In this document: in pieces, positions 7,734 to 15,603 of the stretch
Position numbering within the stretch: the stretch's first letter is position 1
Layout of the letters: each line of letters starts with the position of its first letter
From: Natrinema soli
Lineage (GTDB): Archaea; Halobacteriota; Halobacteria; Halobacteriales; Natrialbaceae
Assembly: GCF_028618695.1 (NCBI RefSeq)
Contig: NZ_JAQIVI010000107.1
Span: forward strand, 1-24,494
DNA: 24,494 nucleotides
Reading direction: 5' to 3'
Made by a program: the position numbers and the translations under genes
Notes under the pieces: generated by a model
What the model saw: only the letters and a program-made list of their open reading frames with translations
What the model was told of the DNA's origin: nothing
The model's database searches: none

Positions 7734-8207
7734 TTAGGCTACTGGCACTACTGGAACTGTGGCCAAGAGCGGAATCGTAACGAGTTCAGCGACCAGTGCG
7801 AACCACCAGCACCGCTGACTCCACGTGCGGCCGGTGGCTGCTCGATCAACGAGCCACGAACACGTTGTGCACTGTTCGAGGACGTGGACAGCCGCTTCGC
7901 CGCGGTTGGTTCCCAAGAGGTTGTCAGTGCGAACAGAAGTACCGACGAAGTAACCCTCGAGACAGAGACACGTAGCCGCCTGGATTTCGAGTCGTATCCG
8001 CCAGACGGAGGCCGTAAGCATCTTCGACGTAGTGACCTCGAGATCCGCACGGGTCTGGTCCAGTTCTAGATAGGGAATGCAATAGGTACAATAGTCACAA
8101 TGTGGACAATAGGTGATATATGAACAATAGGTAAAATAGCTTCAATAGGTAGAATAGTAACAATGGGCGCAATAAGAGGGACCAATCTGTCTCCCCTCGC
8201 CCGACAT
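7734..8207 (-). pseudogene. Cys/Tyr triplet-repeat reading frame interrupted by a single UGA; membrane-like C-terminus
   Basis: One minus-strand frame runs from ATG 8207 (MSGEGRQIGP) to TAA 7734, 157 codons, with a single in-frame TGA at codon 22 (8142-8144). Codons 11-43 are eleven triplets of the form x-Tyr/His-Cys (SYC, AHC, ..., TYC, PHC, DYC, TYC). The UGA sits exactly where the repeat expects Cys. Downstream the frame stays open with good haloarchaeal codon use: ELDQTRADLEVTTSKML, a CLCLEG pair, EQCTTC, and a hydrophobic end (WWFALVAELVTIPLLATV). I do not recognise the family. It is most simply a gene with one nonsense mutation. UGA read as selenocysteine is not expected, because haloarchaea lack the known machinery. 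A Cys-rich metal-binding N-terminus with a membrane anchor would fit. Confidence 0.45.
8080..8178. repeat. Degenerate 9-bp tandem repeat, 11 units
   Basis: Eleven consecutive 9-mers follow the consensus CAATAGGTA on the plus strand (for example 8080, 8107, 8125, 8143), with no phase slip over 99 bp. On the minus strand the period equals three codons and encodes the x-Tyr/His-Cys triplets of the reading frame at 7734-8207. The exact phase retention suggests selection on the protein rather than a drifting satellite. Confidence 0.85.
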
Positions 8208-8636
8208 CTCCTCTCGGTCAGCGTCGGATCGTGAGACTGGTTTGAGAAATGAGCAGATCGGAGAATTGATTTGGAAGGGAACTTGCGGACTCACTCCGTG
8301 AATATTTTGCAGTCGGATCTGATGGATTCAGGGGGGCGAGTGCAACCGGATACAGTTGCATAACTAACGCGAAGGTGAATAATCCCGGCCCCGCATCAGC
8401 CGTTTCTGCTCGTGTTGTTGAAGCAATTTGAAATCGAAGAGGTATATCGTTCTACCTTCACATAGACATTTCAACACGGTTCCTATTTTCACGCTCCCGC
8501 ATCTGTAATCGAGGAAGTATCGTTGACAGGTATCGTTCACTGATTGCTCTTTATCGACGAGCAGCACAGAATTTCCGACGCTATATCTCCCGATTATGAA
8601 ATAATAAACTCGTAATGTCCTTACCCTGTCGTTTTA
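8208..8636. other. Intergenic stretch without a supported gene
   Basis: The stretch is AT-richer than its surroundings. No recognised gene is seen. A 67-codon minus-strand frame (8364-8567) has poor codon use and is not called. A plus-strand piece reading ELADSLREYFAVGSDGF near 8280-8332 looks protein-like but lacks a start and continuation and may be a gene scrap. Confidence 0.4.
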
Positions 8637-8961
8637 ATCGTTGTACGTTCGAATTTGTTCATTTCTAGATCGTCGGGCGTATGGACGATATCGTTCGCTG
8701 TCAAGTTTGATTACTGTCTCGTCGACCGCGACACGATCCGAGTTATAGTCAGTATCGGAATGCAGATCGACTTTATGTACTAGTGAGAGACTGTTGAGCG
8801 CGCTGGTTAATACCGAGCTTTCTGGAATCTGAATAGTATTTGAAAGAGGGAGAGAGTTCAGCAAGATGGAGTTGGATACGGAGCGTCAGTAACAGTTCGG
8901 TGTTTCGTCTCGCTCCGCGAACTCCTGGTCGAGATCTCCGACGAAGAGATAGACGGCTGAT
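8637..8961 (-). pseudogene. Decayed IS6-family (ISH14-like) transposase fragment
   Basis: Pieces of a second type of haloarchaeal IS6 transposase appear in order across shifting minus-strand frames: DLDQEFAERDETP (near 8935-8895), LRIQLHLAELSP and LPLSNTIQIPES (helix-turn-helix region, near 8880-8815), DSDRVAVDETVIKLDSERY-like residues with the first catalytic Asp (near 8730-8695), and then DLEMNKFERTT after another shift (near 8680-8645). At least three frameshifts and a stop at the end of ERDETPNCY destroy the gene, and the catalytic C-terminal half is absent. No inverted repeats were found. It belongs to a different subgroup from the element at 2844. Confidence 0.7.
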
Positions 8962-9138
8962 GGCCCGTGACATCGACTGTGTTGCCGCTGAATTCCCCCT
9001 CCCTCAAATTTTCGGACCTGGGACGGTGGTGTGGGGTAGTCCACCTGAGTGAGCGGATGAGGCGAGACGATCCCAGTCAGACGGTTGTCGCCGTGGATCC
9101 CTTCGCTCGAGTCGTCGATCCGACTCTCCCACAATCAG

Positions 9139-9861
9139 TTACGTGTCGCCATTGTGGGTATGGTCGTGTTCGTGCCCATGCTGCTGTCCGTGTCCCACGT
9201 CCGGCGTTTCGAGAACGTCCTCGCACTCGACGTTCGTGTACCCGGAATGGAACAGTTCGACTGAGCCGCCGTCGGCGTCGAACGAGTGCCGTTCGATACA
9301 GCCGACGTCCGCGCCGAGCAGGTGGACGCTGACGCTGGGTTCGTCCGACGTCGTCTCGACGGAGTGGATGTCGTTGTTCGGCGGGACCAGTTCGTAGTAG
9401 TCACCGCGCTCCATGCGCTCGGTCCGAATCCGCTCGAGTTCCGCCTCGCCTTCGTCGTTCGTTGCGTCGTCGACCCGGCGGTAGAAGTCCTCGCGTTGCG
9501 TTCCACCGTAGATTCCGACGAGTCCCCAGGCGAGGTGATCGTGGACCGGCGTCGAGGCGCCCGGCGGAAGGACGAGCGTGAACACCGACAGTTTGTTTCC
9601 CTCCCGGTACAGCAGCCACTGGGCGATGTCCTCTCCCATGTTGCCCTTATCGTCCACGTCGTCCATGGCGAGTTCTTGATACCGTTCGGCAAGCCAGTCA
9701 TCGTCCGTGAGGAGTTCCTCGAACGGATCCGCCAGCGACTCGAGTAGCGATGGAACCTCCTCGTGCTCGTCGGCGGTCGCTTTCACCGTCTCGACGAATT
9801 CTCGCAGTCGATCGGTATCGTAGATGAACTCCGGTTCGGGGTCCGATTCGGTTGACGCCAT
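9139..9861 (-). CDS. Cysteine dioxygenase-like cupin (thiol dioxygenase family)
   Basis: From ATG 9861 the protein has 240 residues (MASTESDPEPEFIYD). An N-terminal helical part leads to the cupin core. VLPPGASTPVHDHLAWGLVGIYGG carries the HxH metal pair (His107, His109) and NNDIHSVE carries the third His (166), the three-His Fe(II) site of cysteine/3-mercaptopropionate dioxygenases. The family oxidises thiols to sulfinates with O2. The extreme C-terminus is His-rich (HGQQHGHEHDHTHNGD), possibly a metal-loading tail. The ATG at 9891 lies inside the likely TATA box (GGTTTATGG, 9888-9896), so 9861, 31 bases downstream, is preferred. It is divergent from the acyl-CoA dehydrogenase operon. The true thiol substrate is unknown. 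Confidence 0.85.
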   Translation of the reverse strand: MASTESDPEPEFIYDTDRLREFVETVKATADEHEEVPSLLESLADPFEELLTDDDWLAERYQELAMDDVDDKGNMGEDIAQWLLYREGNKLSVFTLVLPPGASTPVHDHLAWGLVGIYGGTQREDFYRRVDDATNDEGEAELERIRTERMERGDYYELVPPNNDIHSVETTSDEPSVSVHLLGADVGCIERHSFDADGGSVELFHSGYTNVECEDVLETPDVGHGQQHGHEHDHTHNGDT

Positions 9862-9887
9862 CGTGTCGTGGTAGATGTCATCGATGA

Positions 9888-9896
9888 CCATAAACC
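9888..9896 (-). promoter_or_regulatory. TATA box of the thiol-dioxygenase-like gene
   Basis: GGTTTATGG on the minus strand is centred about 31 bases before ATG 9861. This placement decides the start in favour of 9861 rather than 9891. Confidence 0.5.
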
Positions 9897-9984
9897 CTCG
9901 CCCGTCGTTTCACAGCGGATCGGCAGAATCGGCCCTGTTACCTCGCAAAGACCGGACGGAAGAGGGAGCGTCTCGAGGGGGCAG

Positions 9985-10062
9985 ATAGTATCAACTGAAA
10001 CGATTCACACACCGATTCACAGTAGCCGTTCGATCGGGTGTGCAGTGACTGTCAGTGGCTAC
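9985..10062 (+). repeat. Palindromic intergenic repeat, copy B
   Basis: The left arm is ATAGTATCAACTGAAACGATT followed by CACACACCGAT, and the right arm is ATCGGGTGTGCAGTGACTG then TCAGTGGCTAC. It is the most diverged copy; the core palindrome is damaged (ATTCACAGTAGCCGTTCGAT). It lies between the divergent thiol-dioxygenase-like and acyl-CoA dehydrogenase genes. Confidence 0.75.
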
Positions 10063-10198
10063 GAGCGGAGACGTATCAGACAATCGTTCGTTCACCGTTT
10101 TCGGACGGGAACCGGAGCATCGATCGACGATGCATCCCTCGTTCGCAGCGCTTCCCGCCGCAAACCGACTGTCGACGATTCGTCTCGCCGACGAGGAC

Positions 10199-10210
10199 AT
10201 AATACTTTTA
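10199..10210 (+). promoter_or_regulatory. TATA box of the acyl-CoA dehydrogenase operon
   Basis: ATAATACTTTTA lies about 26-34 bases before ATG 10235 with no ribosome binding site, which supports a leaderless start. The 9-mer AATACTTTT recurs in the same place before the second MaoC gene (21223). Confidence 0.55.
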
Positions 10211-10234
10211 CCGTGTTCCACCGATATTCGACTG

Positions 10235-11491
10235 ATGGCCCAACTCCTCAGCGACGCTGTCACGCTGACCGAAAGTCAGCAGTTGGTACAGACCAGCGTC
10301 CGCGACGTTTGTTCGAACTTCGACCACCAGTACTGGCGCGACCGGGCCGAAGCGGGCGATTATCCCCACAAATTCGTCGATACGCTTATCGACCACGGAT
10401 GGATGGGGGTCCTCATTCCCGAAGCGTACGGCGGTGCCGGAATGGGGACCCGGGAAACCGTCGTCATGATGGAAGAAATCGCCGCGAACGGCGGCGGATT
10501 CAGTGCCGCGCAGGCGGTCCACGGCGGCGTGTACAACTCCGTCCCCATCGTCGAGTACGCTAGTGAGGAACTGAAACGCGACCTGCTTCCCCGGGTCGCG
10601 GACGGCGAGGCGTCGATTCAGGCGTTCGGCCTGACCGAGCCGAACGCGGGCTCGAACTCGACGGCGATCGAGACGCGCGCGGAGAGAGACTCCGCCGAGG
10701 AAACATTGGCCGACCCCTCGGAAGCCGTCGCTTCCGAGGACGGCGACGAGTACGTTATCAACGGTCAGAAGATCTGGACCTCCCGCGTCGACGTCTCCGA
10801 CTACATCGTCCTCGTCGCGCGGACGACGCCGCTCGAGGACGTCGACAAGCGAACGCACGGAATCTCGATGTTCCTCGTCCACATCGAGGACGCCATCGAG
10901 CAGGGCGCGCTCGAGATGGAGGCGATCCCGAAGTCCGCCAGCGACTTCGTTCACTCGTTCGAACTCTGGTTCGACGACCTCCGCGTTCCCGCCGAGAACC
11001 TGATCGGCGTCGAGGGCGAAGGGTTCTATCAGGTGCTGGACGGCCTCAACGAGGAGCGGCTCGTCATCGCCGCCGAGTGCATCGGACTGGGGCGACTGGC
11101 GCTCGAACGGGCGGTCGACTACGCCAACGAGCGAGAGGTGTTCGATCGTCCGATCGGTTCGAACCAGGCGGTCCAGCACCCGCTGGCGGAGGCCTACGCA
11201 CGGTTACAGGCGGCCAAGCAACTGACGTACAACGCGGCCGACCGAGCGGCCTCGGACGAGGGCGTCGATCTCGGCGCGTACGCGAACGCGGCGAAGTTCC
11301 TCGCGGCCGACGCGGCCTACGAGGCGGCCGACGCCGCGGTCCAGACCCACGGTGGATTCGGCATCGCGACGGAGTACGACGTCGAGCGCTACTTCCGCGA
11401 AGCCAGACTGACTCGGCTCGTGCCGATCACCCAGCAGCTCGCGCTGAACTACCTCGGCGAGAACGTGCTCGGCCTGCCGCGCTCGTACTGA
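10235..11491 (+). CDS. Acyl-CoA dehydrogenase with an isovaleryl-type catalytic Glu position
   Basis: This FAD flavoprotein of 418 residues has the three family parts: an N-terminal helical domain, the mid-domain signature QAFGLTEPNAGSN (129-141) and INGQKIWTS (175-183), and a C-terminal helical domain with THGGFGIATEYDVERYFREAR (371-391). The usual Glu of the YEGT motif is replaced by Pro397 (LTRLVPITQQL). Glu274 in GLNEERLV aligns with the helix-G base used by isovaleryl-CoA and long-chain dehydrogenases. An acidic insert (about 149-170) looks like halophilic adaptation. It would form a 2,3-enoyl-CoA and pass electrons to ETF. The MaoC gene follows 27 bases downstream. The start is set by the promoter; longer in-frame extensions are non-coding. 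Confidence 0.93.
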   Translation: MAQLLSDAVTLTESQQLVQTSVRDVCSNFDHQYWRDRAEAGDYPHKFVDTLIDHGWMGVLIPEAYGGAGMGTRETVVMMEEIAANGGGFSAAQAVHGGVYNSVPIVEYASEELKRDLLPRVADGEASIQAFGLTEPNAGSNSTAIETRAERDSAEETLADPSEAVASEDGDEYVINGQKIWTSRVDVSDYIVLVARTTPLEDVDKRTHGISMFLVHIEDAIEQGALEMEAIPKSASDFVHSFELWFDDLRVPAENLIGVEGEGFYQVLDGLNEERLVIAAECIGLGRLALERAVDYANEREVFDRPIGSNQAVQHPLAEAYARLQAAKQLTYNAADRAASDEGVDLGAYANAAKFLAADAAYEAADAAVQTHGGFGIATEYDVERYFREARLTRLVPITQQLALNYLGENVLGLPRSY

Positions 11492-11518
11492 TCGAAACAC
11501 GACTCACGATAGAAACCC

Positions 11519-12100
11519 ATGACGGACCACAGCGAGACAGCGGACGACAGCGAGGAAACGGCAGACAAACGGCTTGTCGAGGGCTGGCACGGCCGATACT
11601 ACGAGGACTTCACGGTCGGTGATGTCTACAAGCATCCCTTCGGCCGGACCGTCACCGAGACGGACAACGTCTGGATGACGAACGTGACGATGAACCTCAA
11701 CCCGATGCACTTCAACGAGGCCTACGCCGCCGAGACCGAGTTCGGCGAGCGCCTCGTCAACGGCCTCGTCGTCATCTCGACGGCCGTCGGAATGAGCGTC
11801 GTCGACGTTTCGGTCAACGCTACCGCAAATCTCGGCTACGACGATATTCGTCACCACAGCCCCGTCTTCCACGGTGACACCCTCTTCGCCGAGAGCGAGG
11901 TCCTGCGCAAGCGAGAACTCGAGTCCCGCGACCACGTCGGCATCGTGGAAACCGAACTCCGGGCGTACAACCAGCACGACGACCTCGTGCTGAGCCTCGA
12001 GCGCACGCCAATGGTGTTGAAACGCTCACACGCCGACCCCTCCGCCGCGGAGCCGCCGGGCTGGCCGGAGGGAATCGGAACCCAATCGGAGGACCTCTGA
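11519..12100 (+). CDS. MaoC-family (R)-specific enoyl-CoA hydratase-like protein, first paralogue
   Basis: This 193-residue single-hotdog protein has the MaoC pattern YYEDFTVGDVYKHPFGRTVTE, then NLNPMHFNEAYA (60-70) and the strand HHSPVFHGDTLFAESEVL. The D-x4-H catalytic pair of R-hydratases becomes Asn59-x4-His64, so the Asp is replaced. The length and pattern resemble mesaconyl-CoA/itaconyl-CoA-type hydratases, which act on branched dicarboxylyl-CoA, more than fatty enoyl-CoA hydratases. That assignment is inference. It lies between the acyl-CoA dehydrogenase (27-base gap) and the family III CoA-transferase (2-base gap), clearly one operon. Residues 1-20 and 165-193 are acidic and probably disordered. 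A close paralogue lies at 21259. Confidence 0.9.
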   Translation: MTDHSETADDSEETADKRLVEGWHGRYYEDFTVGDVYKHPFGRTVTETDNVWMTNVTMNLNPMHFNEAYAAETEFGERLVNGLVVISTAVGMSVVDVSVNATANLGYDDIRHHSPVFHGDTLFAESEVLRKRELESRDHVGIVETELRAYNQHDDLVLSLERTPMVLKRSHADPSAAEPPGWPEGIGTQSEDL

Positions 12101-12102
12101 CC

Positions 12103-13281
12103 GTGTTCGCACTCGACGACATCACGGTGCTCAGCCTCGAGAACGGAATCAGCGCGCCGCTGTGTACCCGGATGCTGGGTGACTTCGGTGCGGAGGTGAT
12201 CAAGGTCGAACGACCGGACGTGGGGGACGTCAACCGCCACTGGGATTCGGTCGTGTACGGCGATTCGTCCGCCCACGCCTGGGTCGATCGGAACAAACTG
12301 AGCGTCGAACTGAACCTCAAGAACGAGTCGGGCACCGCCATCTTCCACGAACTGGCCGGAGAGGCCGACATCGTCGTTCAGAACTCATCGCCCGGCGTGG
12401 TCGAACGACTCGGCGTCGGATACGAAGACATCAGGCAGACTACCGAGGATATAATCTATCTGAACATCTCCGGCTACGGCCGGGACGGCCCCTACAGCGA
12501 CCGGAAAGCCTACGATATGGTCATGCAGGGCGAGACCGGACTGATTCCGATGAACGGCTCGCCGGACGCACCGGCGAAGATTCCCCTGAGCGTCTGCGAC
12601 ATCAACGCCGCGACCTACGGAACGATCTCGGCGCTCCTCGCACTCTTCCACCGCGAACGCACCGGCGAGGGCCAGGAACTCGACGTCACGATGTTCGGCG
12701 GGATGCTCTCGTGGCTCGGCTACTTCCCGCACAAGTACTGGCACAACGACGAACTGCCCGAGCGGATCGGGATGCGCCACCACCTGCTGACCCCCTACGG
12801 ACCGCACGAGACGGCCGACGATCAGTACGTCAACTACGCCATCCTCAGCGAGGCGCACTGGGAACTGCTCTGCGAGGTCGTCCTCGAGCGTCCCGACCTG
12901 CTCGAGGATGACCGGTTCGCAGACAACGAACGACGGGTCGAGAACCGCGACGTCCTCGAACCGATGATCGAGTCCTTCATCGCGGAGGAGTCCCGCGATT
13001 ACTGGGCCGAACGGTTGACCGAGGCGGGTATTCCGTGGGGCGACGTGAACCAGCTCGACGAGGTGCTCGACCATCCGCAGACCGAGCATCTCGAGCTGGT
13101 CAAAGAGCTCGAAACGGAGGACGGCCCGGTGCCGTACATCGATAATCCGATCGCCTCCGATTCACTCGAGTTCGCGGCCGAACCGATGCCCGATCTGGGA
13201 GAAGACACTGACGACGTGCTCGGGGCGCTGGGGTACTCGGAGAAGGAGATCGAGCTGCTGCGTACGGAGGACGTGATTTAG
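12103..13281 (+). CDS. Family III (CaiB/BaiF) CoA-transferase
   Basis: This 392-residue cytoplasmic enzyme moves CoA between carboxylic acids through an acyl-aspartyl intermediate. The sequence shows APLCTRMLGDFGAEVIKVERP (19-38, CoA-binding), YLNISGYGRDGPYSDRKAYD (119-138) with the catalytic Asp138 in AYDMVMQGETGL, and GEGQELDVTMFGGML. It starts at GTG 12103, two bases after the MaoC stop, and is the third gene of the operon. In haloarchaea this family includes succinyl-CoA:mesaconate CoA-transferase, and in bacteria itaconate and carnitine transferases. The partner acid here is unknown, but adjacency to MaoC and the dehydrogenase suggests it activates the acid entering this pathway. The length is normal. 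Confidence 0.93.
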   Translation: MFALDDITVLSLENGISAPLCTRMLGDFGAEVIKVERPDVGDVNRHWDSVVYGDSSAHAWVDRNKLSVELNLKNESGTAIFHELAGEADIVVQNSSPGVVERLGVGYEDIRQTTEDIIYLNISGYGRDGPYSDRKAYDMVMQGETGLIPMNGSPDAPAKIPLSVCDINAATYGTISALLALFHRERTGEGQELDVTMFGGMLSWLGYFPHKYWHNDELPERIGMRHHLLTPYGPHETADDQYVNYAILSEAHWELLCEVVLERPDLLEDDRFADNERRVENRDVLEPMIESFIAEESRDYWAERLTEAGIPWGDVNQLDEVLDHPQTEHLELVKELETEDGPVPYIDNPIASDSLEFAAEPMPDLGEDTDDVLGALGYSEKEIELLRTEDVI

Positions 13282-13308
13282 GCGGAGGGACGTGATCCAG
13301 GCGGAGAG
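13271..13308 (+). repeat. 19-bp tandem duplication across the CoA-transferase stop
   Basis: ACGTGATTTAGGCGGAGGG (13271-13289) is followed directly by ACGTGATCCAGGCGGAGAG (13290-13308), 16 of 19 identical. The first unit contains the stop codon. It looks like a local slippage duplication. The rest of the gap to 13529 shows no gene. Confidence 0.7.
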
Positions 13309-13529
13309 ACCACCCTGCACGTTCGCTCGCGCCGCGGAATGTGTGATCGAGTGTTCTCACGGTCGTCTGGTTCCGCAACTGTTGCAGCAGATGCGACCGC
13401 TTGACGTTTCTGTACGCTGCTCGTCGTCGAACCGGGCTCTGTTCAGCCGAGTCAGCCTCGACGCCCTCGAACCGCTGAGCGGTGACGAGCAACTCCCGCG
13501 TCCATCGAAGGCGGGCCCGCATTTCGAAC

Positions 13530-14714
13530 TCAGTATCCCAGATCGAGAACGGAGTTGCAGACGACGGCTCCGAACGCGAGTGCGCAGAGTCCGGCCAGGA
13601 CGCTGTACGATACGCCCCACCCGAACAGATCGGCGAGGAGGCCGACACCGAACGATCCGGTGGAGCCGAAGACCACGTAGACCGTCCGGACGAGTCCGAA
13701 CCCCGCGCCCCGCTCGTCGTCACCCAACACGTCCATGAATCGCGGTTCCAGCGAGGCGAAAAAGCTCGAGCCGATTCCGAACAGCAGGACGCCGAGTACG
13801 ACCGCGACGAGGCCGGGACCGGCGACGAACAACGCGAGCCCGCCCGCCCCGGCGATCAGGCAGGTCGCAACGGCGAAGTCTCGGCCGACTCGGTCGGAGA
13901 GGACGCCGACGCCGATCTGAGCGCCTCCCCTGACGACGAAGTACGCGGAGAAAACGAGACCCGCCAGCGCCGGTGACTGCGCGCGGTGTTCGACGAGAAA
14001 CGTCGGCAGAAACGTGACGATCCCGTTGACCGCGAACGTCGCGATGATCGCGATGAGAAGGGTGAAAGCGATCTGCGGTCTCGAGAGGTACTCCAGAAGC
14101 GGCTCGATGGCGAACTGCTCCCGCATCGATCGCTCGGGGTGACGCGGCTCGGTCGGTCGGATCCGCCACGTGAAGAGAACGAAGATCGGAACTGCGACCA
14201 GGACGGCAAGCGCGACGGCGGGCCGCCACCCGTACCGAATACCCACCCAGGAGGCCATGACCGGCGCGAGCAGGCCGGCCAGGGGCGCCCCGAAGGAGTG
14301 AAGTCCGAGCGCGGTCCCGATATCGTCGTAGGTGCGAGAGAGCAGCGTCGTCGCGACGCTGTAGTGAAGGCCGGCGACGCCACCGAGGAGGACGACGCAC
14401 GCGGCGAACACCGCGAACAGGGGTGCGATGGCGGCCAGGAGACTGGTAACTGCCGTCCCGCCCACCGCGACGGCGATAATGCGCTTCTCACCGAAGCGTT
14501 CCGCGAAGACGCCGCTCGGGAACTGCGTCAGACCGTAGGCGATCCACATGCCGGAAAGGGAGATCCCGATCTGCGTGTTAGAGACGCCGAAATCCGCGAT
14601 GATGAACGGAACGACCGGGCTGACGAGCAGACGGGCGAAGTACGTCACGAAAAACGCGAACATACAGAGGACGAGGACCGTGTGACGATATTTCCAGTCC
14701 ATTCTCGATTTCAT
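13530..14714 (-). CDS. MFS transporter (12-helix-type permease)
   Basis: This 394-residue membrane protein begins with a short cytoplasmic leader (MKSRMDWKYRH) and a first hydrophobic helix (TVLVLCMFAFFVTYFARLLV). It shows the MFS cues PSGVFAERFGEKR (loop 2-3, motif-A-like) and VGVLSDRVGRDF (loop 8-9 counterpart), with about 12 hydrophobic segments separated by a central hydrophilic loop (RIRPTEPRHPERSMREQFA). It should move a small organic solute, plausibly a carboxylate, driven by an ion gradient. ATG 14714 is preferred over 14702 because a TATA-like CTATAT (14738-14743) lies 27 bases upstream. It is convergent with the CoA-transferase operon, which suggests but does not prove a linked substrate. 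Confidence 0.92.
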   Translation of the reverse strand: MKSRMDWKYRHTVLVLCMFAFFVTYFARLLVSPVVPFIIADFGVSNTQIGISLSGMWIAYGLTQFPSGVFAERFGEKRIIAVAVGGTAVTSLLAAIAPLFAVFAACVVLLGGVAGLHYSVATTLLSRTYDDIGTALGLHSFGAPLAGLLAPVMASWVGIRYGWRPAVALAVLVAVPIFVLFTWRIRPTEPRHPERSMREQFAIEPLLEYLSRPQIAFTLLIAIIATFAVNGIVTFLPTFLVEHRAQSPALAGLVFSAYFVVRGGAQIGVGVLSDRVGRDFAVATCLIAGAGGLALFVAGPGLVAVVLGVLLFGIGSSFFASLEPRFMDVLGDDERGAGFGLVRTVYVVFGSTGSFGVGLLADLFGWGVSYSVLAGLCALAFGAVVCNSVLDLGY

Positions 14715-14783
14715 CTGCTATCGGCATTCAGTCGAAGCTATATGGGTGTGATGGATCCGCTTCGAGGCCGACCGATCGGCCGC

Positions 14784-14867
14784 TATAGTAACAACTGCAA
14801 CTATTTACACACTGATCGCACGATAGCTGTGCGATCAGGTGTGCATTGACTTGCAGTGGCTACTATA
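14784..14867 (+). repeat. Palindromic intergenic repeat, copy C (best-preserved)
   Basis: It runs from TATAGTAACAACTGCAAC to GCAGTGGCTACTATA with matching ends TATAGTA/TACTATA. The core is TGATCGCAC-gatagct-GTGCGATCA. It lies upstream of the MFS gene and supplies the last ten codons and the stop of the truncated ketopantoate reductase on the minus strand. Confidence 0.85.
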
Positions 14868-15188
14868 GTTGGCGCGACCGCAATCGAGAGCGCTCCGCTC
14901 GAGACCGCGGACGAGGCGCGTGACGAGTTCGTTGATCGGAACGTCGACGTTCTCCCTCCGTGCGATTTCGACCGGCGCACCGTTGATCTCGTCGATTTCG
15001 GTTTTCCGCTCCGCGAACACGCCCTGCAGCATACTGGACCGGTGAGTCGGCCCGGATCGACAGGTCTCGACGACCTGCGCTATCGGATCCCCATCCGGGA
15101 GGTCGACGCCGACCGCCGTCGCAACGAGTTCCGCCTCGCAGATGATCCGTTCCATCATCGCACGCATGTTCTCCATTACGGAACGCAT
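14835..15188 (-). pseudogene. C-terminal remnant of a ketopantoate reductase (ApbA/PanE family)
   Basis: The 117-codon frame corresponds only to the helical C-terminal domain of 2-dehydropantoate 2-reductase: MMERIICEAELVATAVGVDL (11-30), THRSSMLQGVFAERKTEIDE (48-67) with the conserved Ser/Glu region, INGAPVEIARRENVDVPINE and LVTRLVRGLE. The N-terminal NADP-binding Rossmann domain is missing; upstream to 15603 there is no matching sequence. The last ten residues (from Tyr108) and the stop come from palindromic repeat copy C, so both ends are disrupted. The intact family makes pantoate for CoA synthesis, or is a related 2-hydroxyacid dehydrogenase. This fragment cannot bind NADP and is almost certainly non-functional. 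Confidence 0.8.
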
Positions 15189-15603
15189 TTCCCGTTCGCG
15201 TCTTTCATCCCTTCTCGAATTGTATGGAAAATATCGCCATTCGAGCCGTGGGACGGATCGAAGAGAATCTATGCTATGTATTACATCTATACGGCTGTAA
15301 ATACCGGGCCCGTTCGAGGATCGCGGTGTGGTAACAACACGTATCGTGTTCTGCATCGAGGAACGCCGGCGTAACAGTATCATATACAGGAATCCGATCG
15401 ATAAGACGGTATCTGGAGAAGGTACGTAGCGGACGCAGAGAGAGCCCTGTTCCGTACCGCGGAACTACGGAGGGGAACTCGAGTCGGAACCCGGCGATAG
15501 CGCCGCTCGAGCGTCCCAACGTGAAACTATCGACGTTGCTGAGGGAGAGAGCAAGCATCTACGCGAAAATAGACGACACCGGTTCCGCAACTGGCGGGAG
15601 CAG
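15189..15603. other. Intergenic stretch; deletion scar region upstream of the PanE fragment
   Basis: No gene is seen. It is the place where the missing N-terminal part of the ketopantoate reductase should be. It contains one TTCCG-N5-CGGAA inverted repeat at 15450-15464. AT-rich sequence near 15270-15305 has no clear promoter assignment. Confidence 0.5.
15450..15464. promoter_or_regulatory. TTCCG-TACCG-CGGAA inverted repeat
   Basis: A perfect 5-bp inverted repeat with a 5-bp spacer. The same arrangement occurs at 18954 and 19251, all three outside genes. It is a possible operator; the regulator is unknown. Confidence 0.3.

Noticed and set aside
8142..8144. Selenocysteine codon in the Cys-repeat frame
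   Set aside because: Haloarchaea are not known to encode the Sec machinery and no SECIS-like element was recognised; a nonsense mutation is simpler, though the site is kept as a finding.
8364..8567. 67-codon minus-strand frame
   Set aside because: Low-GC, codon use unlike neighbours, no promoter or homology recognised.
10208..11179. 323-codon minus-strand frame opposite the acyl-CoA dehydrogenase
   Set aside because: No domain and no promoter; the plus-strand frame is unambiguous.
13986..14849. 287-codon plus-strand frame rich in Arg/Asp/Glu opposite the MFS gene
   Set aside because: Composition is the mirror of membrane helices on the minus strand; no recognised motif.
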